This document shows, one piece after another, positions 53,565 through 62,595 of a stretch of DNA of 64,000 bases (position 1 is the stretch's first letter; each line of letters opens with the position of its first letter). Under the pieces are notes generated by a model. The model saw only the letters and a program-made list of their open reading frames with translations, did not search any database and was not told the origin of the DNA. The DNA is from Arachidicoccus terrestris (lineage in GTDB: Bacteria > Bacteroidota > Bacteroidia > Chitinophagales > Chitinophagaceae), in NCBI RefSeq assembly GCF_020042345.1, contig NZ_CP083387.1, positions 4,154,001-4,218,000 of the forward strand, given 5' to 3'. Position numbers and translations under genes: made by a program.

Positions 53565-54245
53565 ATGCAACTCACCTATTATGGCCACGCCAGTTTTTCA
53601 GTGGTAATTAATAATAAACATATTCTTTTTGATCCTTATATTACAGGAAACCCCGCTGCTAAGGGTATAAATCCGGATGATTTGAAGGCAGATTATATTC
53701 TGGTGACCCATGGTCACGGAGATCATGTTTCTGACCTCATTGCGATTGCCAAAAGAACCGGCGCGAAGGTTATTGCCGGGGCAGAAATCGCGGATTGGTT
53801 GAATGCCAAAGGAATAGAAAATGTACATCCCTTAAATCAAGGCGGTTTTGTTGATTTTGAGTTTGGGGAACTCAGAGCAGTGAACGCCATCCATTCTTCC
53901 GGGTTGCCAGACGGAACTTACGGGGGGAATCCCTTAGGTTTTGTCATTAACACGCCAGAGGGCAATTTTTATGCAGCGGGCGATACCGCCCTTACGATGG
54001 ATATGCAGCTTATCCCTTACTGGTCTACGCTTGATTTTGCATTACTGCCTATTGGCAGCAACTACACGATGAGTGCAGCCGATGCGGTGATCGCCGCTGA
54101 TTTTATTAAATGTAACAAAATAGTGGGCATCCATTATAATACATTTGATATCATTAAAATAGACGCTGCCGCCGCCAAGGCTTTATTCGAGAAAGCGGGC
54201 AAAACCCTGTTGTTACCCGAGGCAGGGACAACAATTGACATTTAG
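53565..54245 (+). CDS. UPF0173 metal-dependent hydrolase (metallo-beta-lactamase fold)
   Basis: Cytosolic hydrolase of 226 residues. The family signature is MQLTYYGHASFSV at the N-terminus and the metal-binding VTHGHGDHVSDL, followed by AINAIHSSG-like AVNAIHSSGLPDG and YAAGDTALTMDM. The substrate is unknown for most members. It is the gene just before the parAB block, and a hairpin begins 3 bp after its stop. Confidence 0.93.
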   Translation: MQLTYYGHASFSVVINNKHILFDPYITGNPAAKGINPDDLKADYILVTHGHGDHVSDLIAIAKRTGAKVIAGAEIADWLNAKGIENVHPLNQGGFVDFEFGELRAVNAIHSSGLPDGTYGGNPLGFVINTPEGNFYAAGDTALTMDMQLIPYWSTLDFALLPIGSNYTMSAADAVIAADFIKCNKIVGIHYNTFDIIKIDAAAAKALFEKAGKTLLLPEAGTTIDI

Positions 54246-54247
54246 AC

Positions 54248-54279
54248 TGTTCCACGAAGCTGGATTGCCACGTGGAACA
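54248..54279. repeat. Split parS-like inverted repeat
   Basis: TGTTCCACG (54248-54256) and CGTGGAACA (54271-54279) are the two halves of the palindrome TGTTCCACGTGGAACA, a known parS form, separated by 14 nt. The right side alone, CCACGTGGAACA, keeps 12 of the 16 palindrome bases. It lies 92 bp upstream of parA. It may be a ParB site or a simple terminator of the previous gene. Confidence 0.5.
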
Positions 54280-54314
54280 CCCAATTTTACTTATTAAAAT
54301 CATCAAATAGATTC

Positions 54315-54344
54315 TTTAACTTCCCGATTGAAATACTATCTTTG
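54315..54344 (+). promoter_or_regulatory. Candidate promoter of parA
   Basis: TTTA (54315-54318), an 18-bp spacer and TATCTTTG (54337-54344) resemble the Bacteroidota promoter. The parA ATG is 27 bp downstream. Confidence 0.5.
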
Positions 54345-54370
54345 AACGGATAAATTTATTTTTATAATAT

Positions 54371-55171
54371 ATGGCAAGAATCATTGGCGTAGCCAATCAA
54401 AAAGGCGGTGTGGGGAAAACCACCACCGCTATAAACCTAGCAGCCAGCTTTGCTGTGCTGGAATTCAAGACATTATTAATTGATGCGGACCCTCAGGCTA
54501 ATAGTACAACTGGTATTGGCTTTGATTTACATAATATTACCACCAGTCTGTATGACGTGATGGTAAATGAGACGCCAGCCAGCGAGGTAATCCTCAAAAG
54601 CGATGTTCCTTTTTTGGATCTGATCCCCTCTCATATCGATCTGGTTGGCGCAGAAATCGAGATGATCAACTCACCTAACAGGGAGAATGTGCTTAAAAAG
54701 GTATTGGAACCCGTGGCCGATGATTATGATTTTATCATTATTGACTGTTCACCTTCTCTGGGCCTGATTACTGTAAATTCTCTGGTGGCCGCTAACAGTG
54801 TAGTAGTGCCGGTTCAGTGTGAGTTCTTTGCCCTGGAAGGCTTAGGTAAGCTTCTGAATACCATTAAGATCGTACAGAACCGGCTGAATCCTGATCTTGA
54901 AATCGAGGGTATTCTGATGACCATGTATGATGGAAGACTCCGGCTCAGCAATCAGGTGGTCAGTGAAGTGCGCAGGCATTTTGATGAATTGGTGTTTGAT
55001 ACGATCATTCATAGAAATACGAGGTTGAGCGAAGCACCCAGCTTCGGTAAGCCGGTCGTATTATATGATTCTGACTCTAAGGGGGCCATTAATTACCTGA
55101 ATCTGGCCAAAGAGGTATTGCAGAAAAACAACATGACCAAAATACCCCAAAAGAAAAAGATTATTAAATAA
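54371..55171 (+). CDS. parA: Chromosome partitioning ATPase ParA (Soj)
   Basis: DNA-binding Walker ATPase of 266 residues that segregates chromosome origins together with ParB. The deviant Walker A is NQKGGVGKTTTAINLAASF, Walker B is YDFIIIDCSPSLG, and VVPVQCEFFALEGL is conserved. No N-terminal HTH, so it is the chromosomal Soj type. It is followed by parB after about 110 bp that include a hairpin. Confidence 0.96.
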   Translation: MARIIGVANQKGGVGKTTTAINLAASFAVLEFKTLLIDADPQANSTTGIGFDLHNITTSLYDVMVNETPASEVILKSDVPFLDLIPSHIDLVGAEIEMINSPNRENVLKKVLEPVADDYDFIIIDCSPSLGLITVNSLVAANSVVVPVQCEFFALEGLGKLLNTIKIVQNRLNPDLEIEGILMTMYDGRLRLSNQVVSEVRRHFDELVFDTIIHRNTRLSEAPSFGKPVVLYDSDSKGAINYLNLAKEVLQKNNMTKIPQKKKIIK

Positions 55172-55197
55172 GGTATGGGCTTAGATCAGCAGTTCTG

Positions 55198-55228
55198 CAG
55201 CACCGGACCGCCATCGGCGGTTTTGCTG
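55198..55228 (+). repeat. Hairpin between parA and parB
   Basis: ACCGCC-ATC-GGCGGT with an outer stem CAGCA/TGCTG forms a stable hairpin in the parA-parB gap, with TTT after the inner stem. It may tune the ratio of ParA to ParB or cause partial termination. Confidence 0.4.
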
Positions 55229-55280
55229 TAAGATAACCTGGAAAGCACCTGAAAACGGAACATAACAACTATTATTAGGT

Positions 55281-56255
55281 ATGGCAACATCGAAATCAAA
55301 AACAGGTCTAAACTTGAATACAAATACAAAAACTAAGCCCAAACAGGGAAAAGAGGCTTTGGGTAAGGGTATTCGTTCTTTGCTGGATAATATTCATGCG
55401 GACCTCAAGACAACTTCTGGTAACCTAAATCCTAAGGTGGTGGAAGAAGCCACCACCTCGCTCAGAATTCCTGTAGGGGAAATCGAAGTCAATCCCAGGA
55501 ACCCCAGAAATGATTTCGATGAAAAGGCGCTTCAGGAATTGGCTGCCTCTATTACCATTCATGATATCATTCAGCCGTTAACTGTCAGCAAGTTGTCTTC
55601 CGGTAAATACAGGTTGATTGCAGGAGAAAGAAGGTTCAGAGCGGCCAAGATCGCCGGTCTTAAAGATGTGCCGGTCTATATCAGAAATGCCGATGACGGA
55701 GAAATTCTTGAATTGGCGCTTTTGGAAAACCTGCAGCGTGAAGATCTTAACGCTATTGAAATTAGCCTGAGCTATCAGCGTATGATGGATGAGTTGGGCT
55801 ATACACAGGAACAGGTTGCCGAACGTATGGGTAAAGAAAGAAGTACAGTCGCTAACTACATTCGTCTACTGAAATTACCGCCTGATGTACAGCTAGCCGT
55901 TAGGTTTGGAATCATCAGCATGGGACATGCACGTGCGCTGATCAGCCTTGATCTGGTAGACAAGCAACTCTATGCTTTTAAAGAAATTAAAGAAAAAGGA
56001 CTGAGCGTACGGCAAACTGAAGCATTGGTCCGGCAGATGCAAAATGAAGGTAGCGGTATAGATAAGCCGAAGGCGTCTGCGACCAGCAGCCTGCCTCCTG
56101 CCTATAAAAAGATACAGGACCAGCTGGCTTCTCATTTTGGAACCAAAGTAAAGCTGGCGCATAGTAAAAAAGGCAATGGCAGTATACTTATTGAATATTA
56201 TTCTTTGCAGGAATTGAACAAACTACTAGACACGATGAATGTTCAAGTGGGATAA
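55281..56255 (+). CDS. parB: Chromosome partitioning protein ParB (Spo0J)
   Basis: 324 residues. N-terminal CTPase domain with GERRFRAAKIAGL and ENLQREDLNAIEIS, then an HTH (YTQEQVAERMGKERSTVANYIRLL) that binds parS, and a C-terminal dimerisation domain (ILIEYYSLQELNKLLDTM). The first ~35 residues are basic and low in complexity, as in ParA-interacting tails. It is 6 bp from the next gene, so one operon. Confidence 0.96.
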   Translation: MATSKSKTGLNLNTNTKTKPKQGKEALGKGIRSLLDNIHADLKTTSGNLNPKVVEEATTSLRIPVGEIEVNPRNPRNDFDEKALQELAASITIHDIIQPLTVSKLSSGKYRLIAGERRFRAAKIAGLKDVPVYIRNADDGEILELALLENLQREDLNAIEISLSYQRMMDELGYTQEQVAERMGKERSTVANYIRLLKLPPDVQLAVRFGIISMGHARALISLDLVDKQLYAFKEIKEKGLSVRQTEALVRQMQNEGSGIDKPKASATSSLPPAYKKIQDQLASHFGTKVKLAHSKKGNGSILIEYYSLQELNKLLDTMNVQVG

Positions 56256-56261
56256 AGATTT

Positions 56262-57176
56262 GTGATGCAGCAAAATTCACCATTTTACTTTTTTCATACA
56301 CCGGGGCATACACCGGCCGTAGTTAAGGAGAAGCCAGGAACAGAGGTAAATACGAGATTCATACTCCTGATTTTTCTTATTGCCACATATTTCACGTTTG
56401 GTTTTATTATAAGTGCCTGCGCGCAGGCGGTAGACACTGCTGCAAACAAAAGCGTCGTTGATACGTTCCCAAAAAATAAGAATGAAGCATTGCCTGTAAC
56501 AACAGCACCGGCATCTGCTGCACCGTCAACAACGCCATTATCATCTGTAATACAAGATACTGCCAGGGTAGATACTTCGGGTGTAAAACCGGACAGTACC
56601 TTACAGCAAGCACTGAAGCCGTTTTCCTTGAGACTCCCCGGAAGTAAAGAGCATACACCTAAAGGCGCTACGATCCGGTCCCTGATTTTACCGGGATGGG
56701 GGCAGGCATATAACCATGAATATTGGAAAGTGCCGCTGGCGGTGGCTGCGGTTGGGATTCCGATCTATCTTTTTATAGACAATAGTAAAGAATATAACGC
56801 GGCCAGGCAGGCCTATAGCGTGGTGTTTGAGGAAATGCCTGTCGTTTCAGGTGGTAAAGGGAAATTGGACCCCACTAAATTTGCACAAATCGATCAGAAA
56901 TTCCAGGATGCCTATAACCGGTATAAGGAAGTAGGGGGAAACTACGTTACCAATTTTCTTTCTACTGTTCAGAACTACAGAAATACTTTTCGCCAATATC
57001 GGGACTACTCTATCGTTGCTGCAGTGCTTGGCTGGGGATTACAGATCGCAGATGCGACCGTCTTTGGGCATTTGCATGGGTTTGATGTAAGTGATGACCT
57101 TAGCATGAAAGTGCGTCCGGTGTATTTTCAGTATGCGAGAATACCGGGTATTGGTTTGAGTTTTTCTTTTAAGTAG
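56262..57176 (+). CDS. DUF5683 domain protein
   Basis: Membrane-associated protein of 304 residues. An N-terminal membrane segment (RFILLIFLIATYFTFGFIISACAQ), a Ser/Thr/Pro/Ala-rich linker (about residues 65-125), then DUF5683 with GATIRSLILPGWGQAYNHEYWKVP and a following membrane helix (LAVAAVGIPIYLFI). This family sits next to parB and dapB in many Bacteroidota; its role is unknown. The cysteine in the first helix could be a lipobox (ISAC), a weak hint. Confidence 0.85.
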   Translation: MMQQNSPFYFFHTPGHTPAVVKEKPGTEVNTRFILLIFLIATYFTFGFIISACAQAVDTAANKSVVDTFPKNKNEALPVTTAPASAAPSTTPLSSVIQDTARVDTSGVKPDSTLQQALKPFSLRLPGSKEHTPKGATIRSLILPGWGQAYNHEYWKVPLAVAAVGIPIYLFIDNSKEYNAARQAYSVVFEEMPVVSGGKGKLDPTKFAQIDQKFQDAYNRYKEVGGNYVTNFLSTVQNYRNTFRQYRDYSIVAAVLGWGLQIADATVFGHLHGFDVSDDLSMKVRPVYFQYARIPGIGLSFSFK

Positions 57177-57234
57177 AAAATTTAGATTAGCAAAGGCTCT
57201 TAGGTATCCTATAAACAAAAAAAATTAAGCGCTC

Positions 57235-57954
57235 ATGAAAATTGCATTAATCGGATATGGTAAAATGGGACATGCCATTGAAGAGATCGCGGTGGCAAAA
57301 GGCCATGAAATTGTACTTAAAATCAATATTGATAATACGGAAGAGTTTACATCTCAATCAATCAAACAGGCAGATGTAGCCATTGAATTTACCGGCCCGG
57401 ATACAGCCCTTGGCAATATTTTGAAGTGTATTGAAAACGGCGTGCCGGTCGTCTCCGGCTCTACCGGCTGGCTGGATAAATGGTCCGAAGTGGAAGGAGC
57501 TGTTAAGGAAAATGAGGCCGCATTCTTATATAGCAGCAATTATTCTATCGGCGTAAACCTGTTTTTTGAAGTCAATAAGTATTTGGCGCGCCTGATGAAA
57601 GATTACCCCGACTATGATGTAGAAATGGAAGAAATCCATCATACACAGAAAAAAGATGCGCCTTCTGGTACAGCCATCAGCCTGGCCGAGCAAATACTGG
57701 AAAACCTGCCTCGTAAAAAAGGCTGGATCAATGAAGCTGCTCATAATGCAGAAGAACTCGCTATTATCTCTAAAAGAATCGATCCGGCTCCCGGTACTCA
57801 TGTTGTTACGTATAAAAGCGATATCGATGATATAGAGATCAAGCACACGGCACATAACCGTAAAGGATTTGCCTCCGGCGCCGTTGTTGCCGCAGAATTC
57901 CTGGAAAACAGAAAAGGCATTTATTCCATGCGGGACGTACTGTTTGGCGGTTAA
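57235..57954 (+). CDS. dapB: 4-hydroxy-tetrahydrodipicolinate reductase
   Basis: Lysine and diaminopimelate pathway enzyme of 239 residues, slightly short, as in Bacteroidota. Nucleotide motif GYGKMGHAI; substrate region SSNYSIGVNLFFEVNKYLA; catalytic EIHHTQKKDAPSGTAISLAEQI. It may be co-transcribed with parAB-DUF5683. Confidence 0.96.
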   Translation: MKIALIGYGKMGHAIEEIAVAKGHEIVLKINIDNTEEFTSQSIKQADVAIEFTGPDTALGNILKCIENGVPVVSGSTGWLDKWSEVEGAVKENEAAFLYSSNYSIGVNLFFEVNKYLARLMKDYPDYDVEMEEIHHTQKKDAPSGTAISLAEQILENLPRKKGWINEAAHNAEELAIISKRIDPAPGTHVVTYKSDIDDIEIKHTAHNRKGFASGAVVAAEFLENRKGIYSMRDVLFGG

Positions 57955-58013
57955 CAGTAAACGAATCAAGTCATCATCATTAAACAAAATATCTAAAACG
58001 CAAATCAATTATC

Positions 58014-59408
58014 ATGATTTCCCCAGAACTCTTGGAGGCCTTCACCGGTATTGTCGGAGCAGATAATGTCCTGACAGATGAAGAGTCAAGATCCAATTAC
58101 GGCCATGACGAGACAGAAAGATTACTATATCTTCCCTGGGTCGTTTTAAAACCTGAGACGACTGATCAGATCAGTCAGATCATGCGACTCTGTAATACGC
58201 ATACAATACCTGTTACTCCAAGAGGTGGTGGAACAGGTCTGAGTGGCGGGGCGCTGCCAAATCTGGGCGGTGTTTTGCTGTCTACAGAAAGACTCAATAA
58301 GATCCTCTCCATTGACGAACGCAATCTGCAGGTGACTACGGAACCGGGCGTCATAACTGAAGTCCTGCAATCGGCTGTAAAGGAAAAGAACCTGTTCTAC
58401 CCCCCTGATCCCAGTAGTAAAGGCTCCTGTTTCATAGGTGGGAATATTGCTGAAAACAGTGGCGGTCCCAAAGCCGTTAAATACGGCGTTGTAAAAGATT
58501 ACGTGCTCAATCTGGAAGTGGTACTCCCTTCAGGTGAAGTGATCTGGACCGGATCCAATGTATTGAAAAACTCTACCGGTTATAACCTGACGCAATTGAT
58601 GGTCGGCAGTGAAGGGACACTGGGTATTGTGACCAAGATCGTTTTAAAATTGATTCCGCTTCCAAAATATGATTTGCTAATGCTCGCCCCTTTTGCCAGC
58701 GTCGAAAAGGCCAGCGAGGCAGTGAGCGCCATTTTCAGAGCCGGATTTACCCCAAGCGCATTAGAGCTCGTAGAAATCAATGCGCTTAAGATCGTCAGCG
58801 AAATGGTGGATAGTCATAGCCTGCCGGTATCCGATGACATTGAAGCACATCTGATCATAGAGGTGGATGGCAACAATATGGACGTACTAATGCAGGAAAT
58901 GGAAGAGATATCCGTGTTGTTAGCGGATTTTGACGCGGGAGAGATCTTTTTTGCAGAAGATGCACAACAGAAAGAAGAACTCTGGAAGTTACGTCGCAGG
59001 GTGGCTGAAGCGGTGAAAATGCAGGGCTATACTATTGAAGAAGATACTGTGGTGCCACGGGCAGAACTGCCAAAGTTGATTAAAGGTGTAAAAGCACTTG
59101 GTAAGCAGCATGATTTTAAAGTGGTTTGCTATGGACATTCTGGAGATGGCAATCTGCATATCCGTATTAATAAAGAAGGCCAGCCCAATAGTTTTGAAAA
59201 TCCGGAAATGACTGCGGTTTTAGAAGATTTATTTAAGCTGGTACATAAACTGGGCGGTACCATCAGCGGAGAACACGGCATTGGCCTGATCCAGAAAAAA
59301 TATATGCCGATCGTCTTTAATGATGCTCAGCTGAATTTGATGCGAGGTATAAAAAAGGCATTTGATCCAAATAATATTCTCAATGCGGGTAAAATCTTTG
59401 ATCTTTGA
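58014..59408 (+). CDS. FAD-binding oxidase, GlcD/D-lactate dehydrogenase type
   Basis: 464 residues. FAD_binding_4 domain: PRGGGTGLSGGALPNLGG, YPPDPSSKGSCFIGGNIAENSGG, GSEGTLGIVTKI. The FAD-linked oxidase C-terminal domain: CYGHSGDGNLHIRI and SGEHGIGLIQKKY. Typical substrates are glycolate or D-lactate. No GlcE or GlcF iron-sulfur partner is adjacent, so it may act as a single subunit. A 12-bp inverted repeat spans its stop codon. Confidence 0.92.
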   Translation: MISPELLEAFTGIVGADNVLTDEESRSNYGHDETERLLYLPWVVLKPETTDQISQIMRLCNTHTIPVTPRGGGTGLSGGALPNLGGVLLSTERLNKILSIDERNLQVTTEPGVITEVLQSAVKEKNLFYPPDPSSKGSCFIGGNIAENSGGPKAVKYGVVKDYVLNLEVVLPSGEVIWTGSNVLKNSTGYNLTQLMVGSEGTLGIVTKIVLKLIPLPKYDLLMLAPFASVEKASEAVSAIFRAGFTPSALELVEINALKIVSEMVDSHSLPVSDDIEAHLIIEVDGNNMDVLMQEMEEISVLLADFDAGEIFFAEDAQQKEELWKLRRRVAEAVKMQGYTIEEDTVVPRAELPKLIKGVKALGKQHDFKVVCYGHSGDGNLHIRINKEGQPNSFENPEMTAVLEDLFKLVHKLGGTISGEHGIGLIQKKYMPIVFNDAQLNLMRGIKKAFDPNNILNAGKIFDL

Positions 59409-59425
59409 TCAAGGGTTTTACCCGC
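59385..59425 (+). repeat. Long inverted repeat across the oxidase stop codon
   Basis: GCGGGTAAAATC (59385-59396) pairs with GGTTTTACCCGC (59414-59425) over 12 bp with one G-U. The stop codon is in the 17-nt loop, which itself contains TTGATCAA. No U-run follows. It may protect the mRNA or affect expression of the next gene, 24 bp downstream. Confidence 0.5.
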
Positions 59426-59448
59426 TACACGCAAAAGTTGAACTGAAT

Positions 59449-60135
59449 ATGAAACAAAATAGCAGAAGATTCTTCAAGAAAGCATCACTGTTCTTGATGG
59501 CCGCTCTCGCTCTCATAGGTTTGAGTGTGAATTATACCTATGCCCAGTATCAAAATGACAACGGGTATGATAGTGGGAATGATTACGAAGTGCAGTCGCC
59601 GGTCCGCGGGCAAAGGCAGCAGAAATTTCGGCATTATTTTGTCGGGGGTAACTTCCTGGCTTCCTTTGGCGATGGTGGCGGCGCCTTCGGCCTCAACCCG
59701 TCTATTGGTTATTCCCTGAATCAGTATGTAGACGTGGGGGTAGGCTTTAACGCGGTCTATAACTATAATAAGGATTACTATTATGGCGGTAAATGGCGCA
59801 CCTGGAATCTGGGTATAGCTCCTTTTGCCAGGGTATATCCTGTGGATTTTCTGTTTTTTGAAGCGTCTTTTGAAGAGAATTTTATTAGCTCCAGATATAT
59901 CGACAAGGAAGGTGTAAAGAGCGACCGACAGAATGCCTCTGCGCCGAGCCTGATCGGTTCTATCGGGTATGTGCAGAGAATTTACGGGCAATCCAGCTTC
60001 TTTTTTAGCGTGGGTATGGATTTCTTAAATAATAAGAACTCTCCTTATCGCGAAAATTATTATGATGGAGGCGGTACACTACGCTCCCGTCCTACGGCAA
60101 TTATCAGGACCGGGTTTAATATTAATCTTTGGTAA
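59449..60135 (+). CDS. Outer-membrane beta-barrel-like protein
   Basis: Exported protein of about 228 residues. A signal peptide (KKASLFLMAALALIGLSVNYTYAQ) is followed by a polar, Tyr/Asn/Gly-rich region and then alternating strands (HYFVGGNFLASFGDGGGAFGLNPSIGYSLNQYVDVGVG) with a terminal strand ending RTGFNINLW. Aromatic last residue and strand pattern fit small OmpA-like or porin-type barrels. ATG 59449 is used. Function unknown. Confidence 0.75.
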   Translation: MKQNSRRFFKKASLFLMAALALIGLSVNYTYAQYQNDNGYDSGNDYEVQSPVRGQRQQKFRHYFVGGNFLASFGDGGGAFGLNPSIGYSLNQYVDVGVGFNAVYNYNKDYYYGGKWRTWNLGIAPFARVYPVDFLFFEASFEENFISSRYIDKEGVKSDRQNASAPSLIGSIGYVQRIYGQSSFFFSVGMDFLNNKNSPYRENYYDGGGTLRSRPTAIIRTGFNINLW

Positions 60136-60155
60136 GCATATTCAGGCGTCTAATT

Positions 60156-60698
60156 TCACACAAGAACATGGTCGTCTAGCTGATATATTTCTTTCAGATT
60201 CCTTCCCAAACCATCATAATCCAGACCATACCCCACAACAAACTTATTAGGGATTGAAAAGCAGAGATAGTCGATCTTGACAGGATGTGTTGTTGCTTCC
60301 GGTTTATTCAACAGGGCTGCCAGTTTAATGGATGCAGGACTCTGGTGTTCCAATTGCGGTAAAAAGCTGCTCAGTGTTTTGCCGGTGTCTACAATATCTT
60401 CAATAATAATGACGTGCCTGCCATTGATATCCGTATCCAGTCCGATGGCGGTCAATACATTACCCGTTGATTTGGTGCCTGAGTATGATGCCAGCTTAAT
60501 AAAGGAAATCTCTGCATCGATGGTTAATTCTTTGAACAGGTCACTGGCAAACATAAAGGCTCCGTTCAGAATAGCTATAAATAATGGCTTTTTATCTGCG
60601 TAATCCTTAGAGATGCCTGCTGCCATTACTTTTATCTTCTCCTTGATTTGTGCTTCCGAAAGGTAAGGGATGAAACTTTTATCGTGTATCTGAACCAT
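60156..60698 (-). CDS. hpt: Hypoxanthine phosphoribosyltransferase
   Basis: Purine salvage enzyme of 180 residues that makes IMP and GMP from bases and PRPP. PRPP motif IIIEDIVDTGKTLSSF, and the KIDYLCFSIPNKFVVGYGLDYDG region contacts the base. Normal length. It faces the outer-membrane protein gene tail to tail with about 20 bp between. Confidence 0.95.
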   Translation of the reverse strand: MVQIHDKSFIPYLSEAQIKEKIKVMAAGISKDYADKKPLFIAILNGAFMFASDLFKELTIDAEISFIKLASYSGTKSTGNVLTAIGLDTDINGRHVIIIEDIVDTGKTLSSFLPQLEHQSPASIKLAALLNKPEATTHPVKIDYLCFSIPNKFVVGYGLDYDGLGRNLKEIYQLDDHVLV

Positions 60699-60786
60699 AA
60701 TCTGTGTCTATCGTTTAATTAAATTGACTATCGCTGTACTTAATGGACAAACCATACAGCGCTTTTCTGCTCACTACTGATGGCTG

Positions 60787-61869
60787 CTATTTTGACAAAG
60801 TTTGTAAAGCTGCCGGCGCCTTGCCTCTTAAATATACTTTTTGCCCTGCCGCCAAGGGGGTCTCTGCGGCTGTCTTATTATAACTCACAAGGCTTTTCAA
60901 AGCGACTCCTTGTGAAGCTGCAATTTCCTTAAGTGTCTGGCCGTATTGGCTATTGATATATTCCTTTTGGCCTTTCCTGGGCCTTTTCTCCAGATAGATC
61001 AATTGACCCGGCGAAAGTACCGCGGTGGGGCCCAGATCGTTTAAAGTAAGTAGCTTATGAAAATTGAGATGATTTTTGGATGCCAGGGCCATAAGCGATA
61101 CACCTTTTGGGGCATAAACGACCTTAGTTTGATTAATGCTAAAGGGTGCTACCGGATAACTTGGTGCCTGAACCATTGTTTGTGCCACCCGCATCGTAGG
61201 CGGATTATCCGGGCGATGGGTAGCTACTTCAGCTCTTTTTTTGCTGTCGTCAGCATCTATTGAAAGCTCTTTGATCGCTTCAGATGAGTATGGCTGATCT
61301 GCTTTGGCAATTCTGTCTGTTGGATTGTCATCGTTTTTCATTTTATTAAGGGCCAGGTCGGTATAGCTCTCCAGGTTATAGGTTTCAATTAATTTGATCA
61401 GACTTTGTGGATAATTTCTTTCTGTGGCATAGCCTGCTTTTTTCAGCCCATACGCCCATCCCTTATAATCCGTTGGATTGAGTAAAAATAAATCCTGATA
61501 ATAAGGACGGTGTTTTAAGAAATCAGAGTGGTCTCTATACGAATCTGCAACACTGGGGTAAACCCTAAAGCACTCTCCTCTTCTGTCGTCATCATGATAG
61601 GTCTTCTCTCCTACCCATTCGGATTTGCACTTGATACCAAAATGGTTATTCGAAGCTTTGGCAAGGGAGCTTTCTCCACAACCCGACTCTAAAATTGCCT
61701 GAGCGAGTGTTATGGAAGCTGGCACACCGGTTCGGATCATTTCTGAGACGGCCAGGGACTGATAGCGCTGTATATATGCCTCTACACGAGGGTTCTGATT
61801 TTGACCTCGTACTATGCTACCGGTCAGCAATATCAGGATAAATGGCATCAACAGGGAGGATTTTCTCAT
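60787..61869 (-). CDS. Glucosaminidase with two LysM-type repeats
   Basis: Exported peptidoglycan hydrolase of 360 residues. Signal peptide (LLMPFILILLTGSIVRGQ), then a glucosaminidase (FlgJ/Mannosyl-glycoprotein endo-beta-N-acetylglucosaminidase) domain with ASITLAQAILESGCGESSLAKASNNHFGIK, which holds the catalytic glutamate, then a polar linker, and near residues 250-355 two LysM-like repeats (VVYAPKGVSLMALASKNHL and QYGQTLKEIAASQGVALKSLV). It cuts glycan strands and is probably held to the wall by LysM. Its ATG overlaps the stop of the O-methyltransferase by 4 bp. Confidence 0.92.
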   Translation of the reverse strand: MRKSSLLMPFILILLTGSIVRGQNQNPRVEAYIQRYQSLAVSEMIRTGVPASITLAQAILESGCGESSLAKASNNHFGIKCKSEWVGEKTYHDDDRRGECFRVYPSVADSYRDHSDFLKHRPYYQDLFLLNPTDYKGWAYGLKKAGYATERNYPQSLIKLIETYNLESYTDLALNKMKNDDNPTDRIAKADQPYSSEAIKELSIDADDSKKRAEVATHRPDNPPTMRVAQTMVQAPSYPVAPFSINQTKVVYAPKGVSLMALASKNHLNFHKLLTLNDLGPTAVLSPGQLIYLEKRPRKGQKEYINSQYGQTLKEIAASQGVALKSLVSYNKTAAETPLAAGQKVYLRGKAPAALQTLSK

Positions 61870-62516
61870 GATTTCTTTTTAATCATTAATAAGCCGTCTC
61901 GCACGCTCAGTAATACTTGCTCCGATCTGGGGTCTTTAGCAACATGGTCATTGAAAGCCTGGATTGCTTTGGCGCTTTTACCTTTGGTCGGGGTCTCAAA
62001 TATCTGTCCGTGAAACAGCACATTGTCTACCAGTATAATACCTTTTGGGCTCAGCCTTTCCATTACGAGTTCATAATAATCGATATAACCGGTTTTGTCG
62101 GCATCGATAAACACTAAATCCCATTTGTAATTCAGTGTAGGTATGGTTTCCACGGCATTTCCCCGGTGCAAATATATTTTATTTTTATGGATACTTCTGT
62201 CGAAATATGATTGCGCAAGTCCGGCGTCTTCTTCTCTTAACTCCAGTGTATGCAATTCACCTTGCCCGGTTAAGCCCTCAGCCAGGCAAAGTGCACTATA
62301 ACCGGTAAAAGTGCCGATCTCAAGAATATATTGTGGTTGCAGCATTTGGCTCAAAAAGGAAAGCAGCCTACCCTGTACATGGCCGCTGATCATGTGCGGT
62401 TGACTATGGTTGGCATAAGTTTCTTTTTCTATTTCCTGCAAGAGCGGATCCGCAGGGGTGGTCATTTGATCGGTAAACTGTTCTACGGTTGGATGAATCA
62501 AGTCCATAGTTATCAT
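61866..62516 (-). CDS. O-methyltransferase (family 3, SAM-dependent)
   Basis: 216 residues, similar to catechol/caffeoyl-CoA O-methyltransferases. SAM motif ILEIGTFTGYSALCLAEGL; DLVFIDADKTGYIDYYELV carries the metal-binding aspartates, and GIILVDNVLFHGQI follows. It is translationally coupled to the glucosaminidase gene (ATGA overlap). The substrate is unknown and the pairing is not explained. ATG 62516 (MITMDLIHP) or the ATG three codons later may be used. Confidence 0.9.
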   Translation of the reverse strand: MITMDLIHPTVEQFTDQMTTPADPLLQEIEKETYANHSQPHMISGHVQGRLLSFLSQMLQPQYILEIGTFTGYSALCLAEGLTGQGELHTLELREEDAGLAQSYFDRSIHKNKIYLHRGNAVETIPTLNYKWDLVFIDADKTGYIDYYELVMERLSPKGIILVDNVLFHGQIFETPTKGKSAKAIQAFNDHVAKDPRSEQVLLSVRDGLLMIKKKS

Positions 62517-62595
62517 TGTTATAGTAGGATATAGCCTTTACTGTTATTGTACTATTCCTTTTTATATATCTATATGTGGGGCCAAATCTTATTCC

